Below, piece after piece: positions 63,990-64,000 of a DNA stretch of 64,000 nucleotides (within the stretch, counting starts at the first letter, position 1; every line of letters begins with the position of its first letter). Below the pieces are notes generated by a model. The model was not told the DNA's origin. It was given only the letters and a program-made list of their open reading frames with translations, and made no database searches. Made by a program: the position numbers and the translations under genes. Origin of the DNA: Legionella bononiensis (GTDB taxonomy: Bacteria; Pseudomonadota; Gammaproteobacteria; Legionellales; Legionellaceae); NCBI RefSeq assembly GCF_016786215.1, contig NZ_JADOBG010000010.1:248001-312000 (forward strand), written 5' to 3'.

Positions 63990-64000
63990 AATAGGGTAAC

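Overview
The window is almost certainly a chromosome segment of a Legionella species other than L. pneumophila. It is AT-rich and holds a nearly complete Dot/Icm type IVB secretion 'region II' in the order known from L. pneumophila: icmT-S-[icmR position]-Q-P-O-N-M-L-K-E-G-C-D-J-B, then, on the other strand, tphA, icmF and icmH. The gene in the icmR position does not look like L. pneumophila IcmR. This is the expected state in other Legionella species, which carry diverged 'functional IcmR homologues' (FIR).

Layout. 1-9 kb is a plastic accessory stretch: a Sel1-repeat protein cut by the window edge, a HEPN-like protein, small orphan genes, a serine recombinase, an SDR oxidoreductase, an IS3 fragment, a DcaP-like porin, a broken tyrosine recombinase, and an AraC regulator followed by a secreted SnoaL-like protein. 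9-24.6 kb is sprinkled with one family of REP-type hairpins and the remains of the transposase (RAYT) that normally mobilises them. Two copies form short composite elements with inverted REPs at both ends and RAYT debris inside. Two others abut truncated genes (a umuC remnant and an unidentified decayed frame). Among them lie an exonuclease/GIY-YIG fusion, transaldolase, an operon of secreted formamidase-like enzyme + small secreted protein + OprB porin, an unknown secreted protein, a solute symporter/Gfo-Idh oxidoreductase pair divergent from a LuxR-type regulator, and an unrecognised one-TM protein with a Glu-rich C-terminus (candidate effector). 24.7-32.3 kb: a FIST sensor translationally coupled to a PAS-GGDEF cyclase, a secreted GH15 glucoamylase, a DUF2975/XRE pair, ferrochelatase, a cold-shock protein and a HIT protein.

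32.4-57 kb is the Dot/Icm block. It opens with a 73-codon gene behind a textbook PmrA box, the regulator site found before many Legionella effectors. The hexamer TATACT, described as a shared icm promoter element, precedes icmT, icmQ and icmP. icmT/S, the FIR gene and IcmQ supply the chaperone/pore-modulator arm; icmP/O/J the coupling complex (DotM/DotL/DotN); icmN/M/L/K/E/G/C/D the envelope-spanning core; icmB the DotO ATPase; icmF/H the pole-targeting and stabilising pair. Two genes I do not associate with the L. pneumophila locus sit inside the block: a six-cysteine exported protein after icmB, and a lipoprotein ending in a CXXCH motif between tphA and icmF.

57-64 kb is housekeeping: aroQ-accB-accC-prmA-purH on the minus strand (shikimate pathway, fatty-acid initiation, L11 methylation, purine synthesis) and a divergent biotin-dependent carboxyltransferase (oadA/pycB type). 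No tRNA, rRNA or CRISPR array was seen. All identifications are by reading protein motifs and gene order; no search was run.
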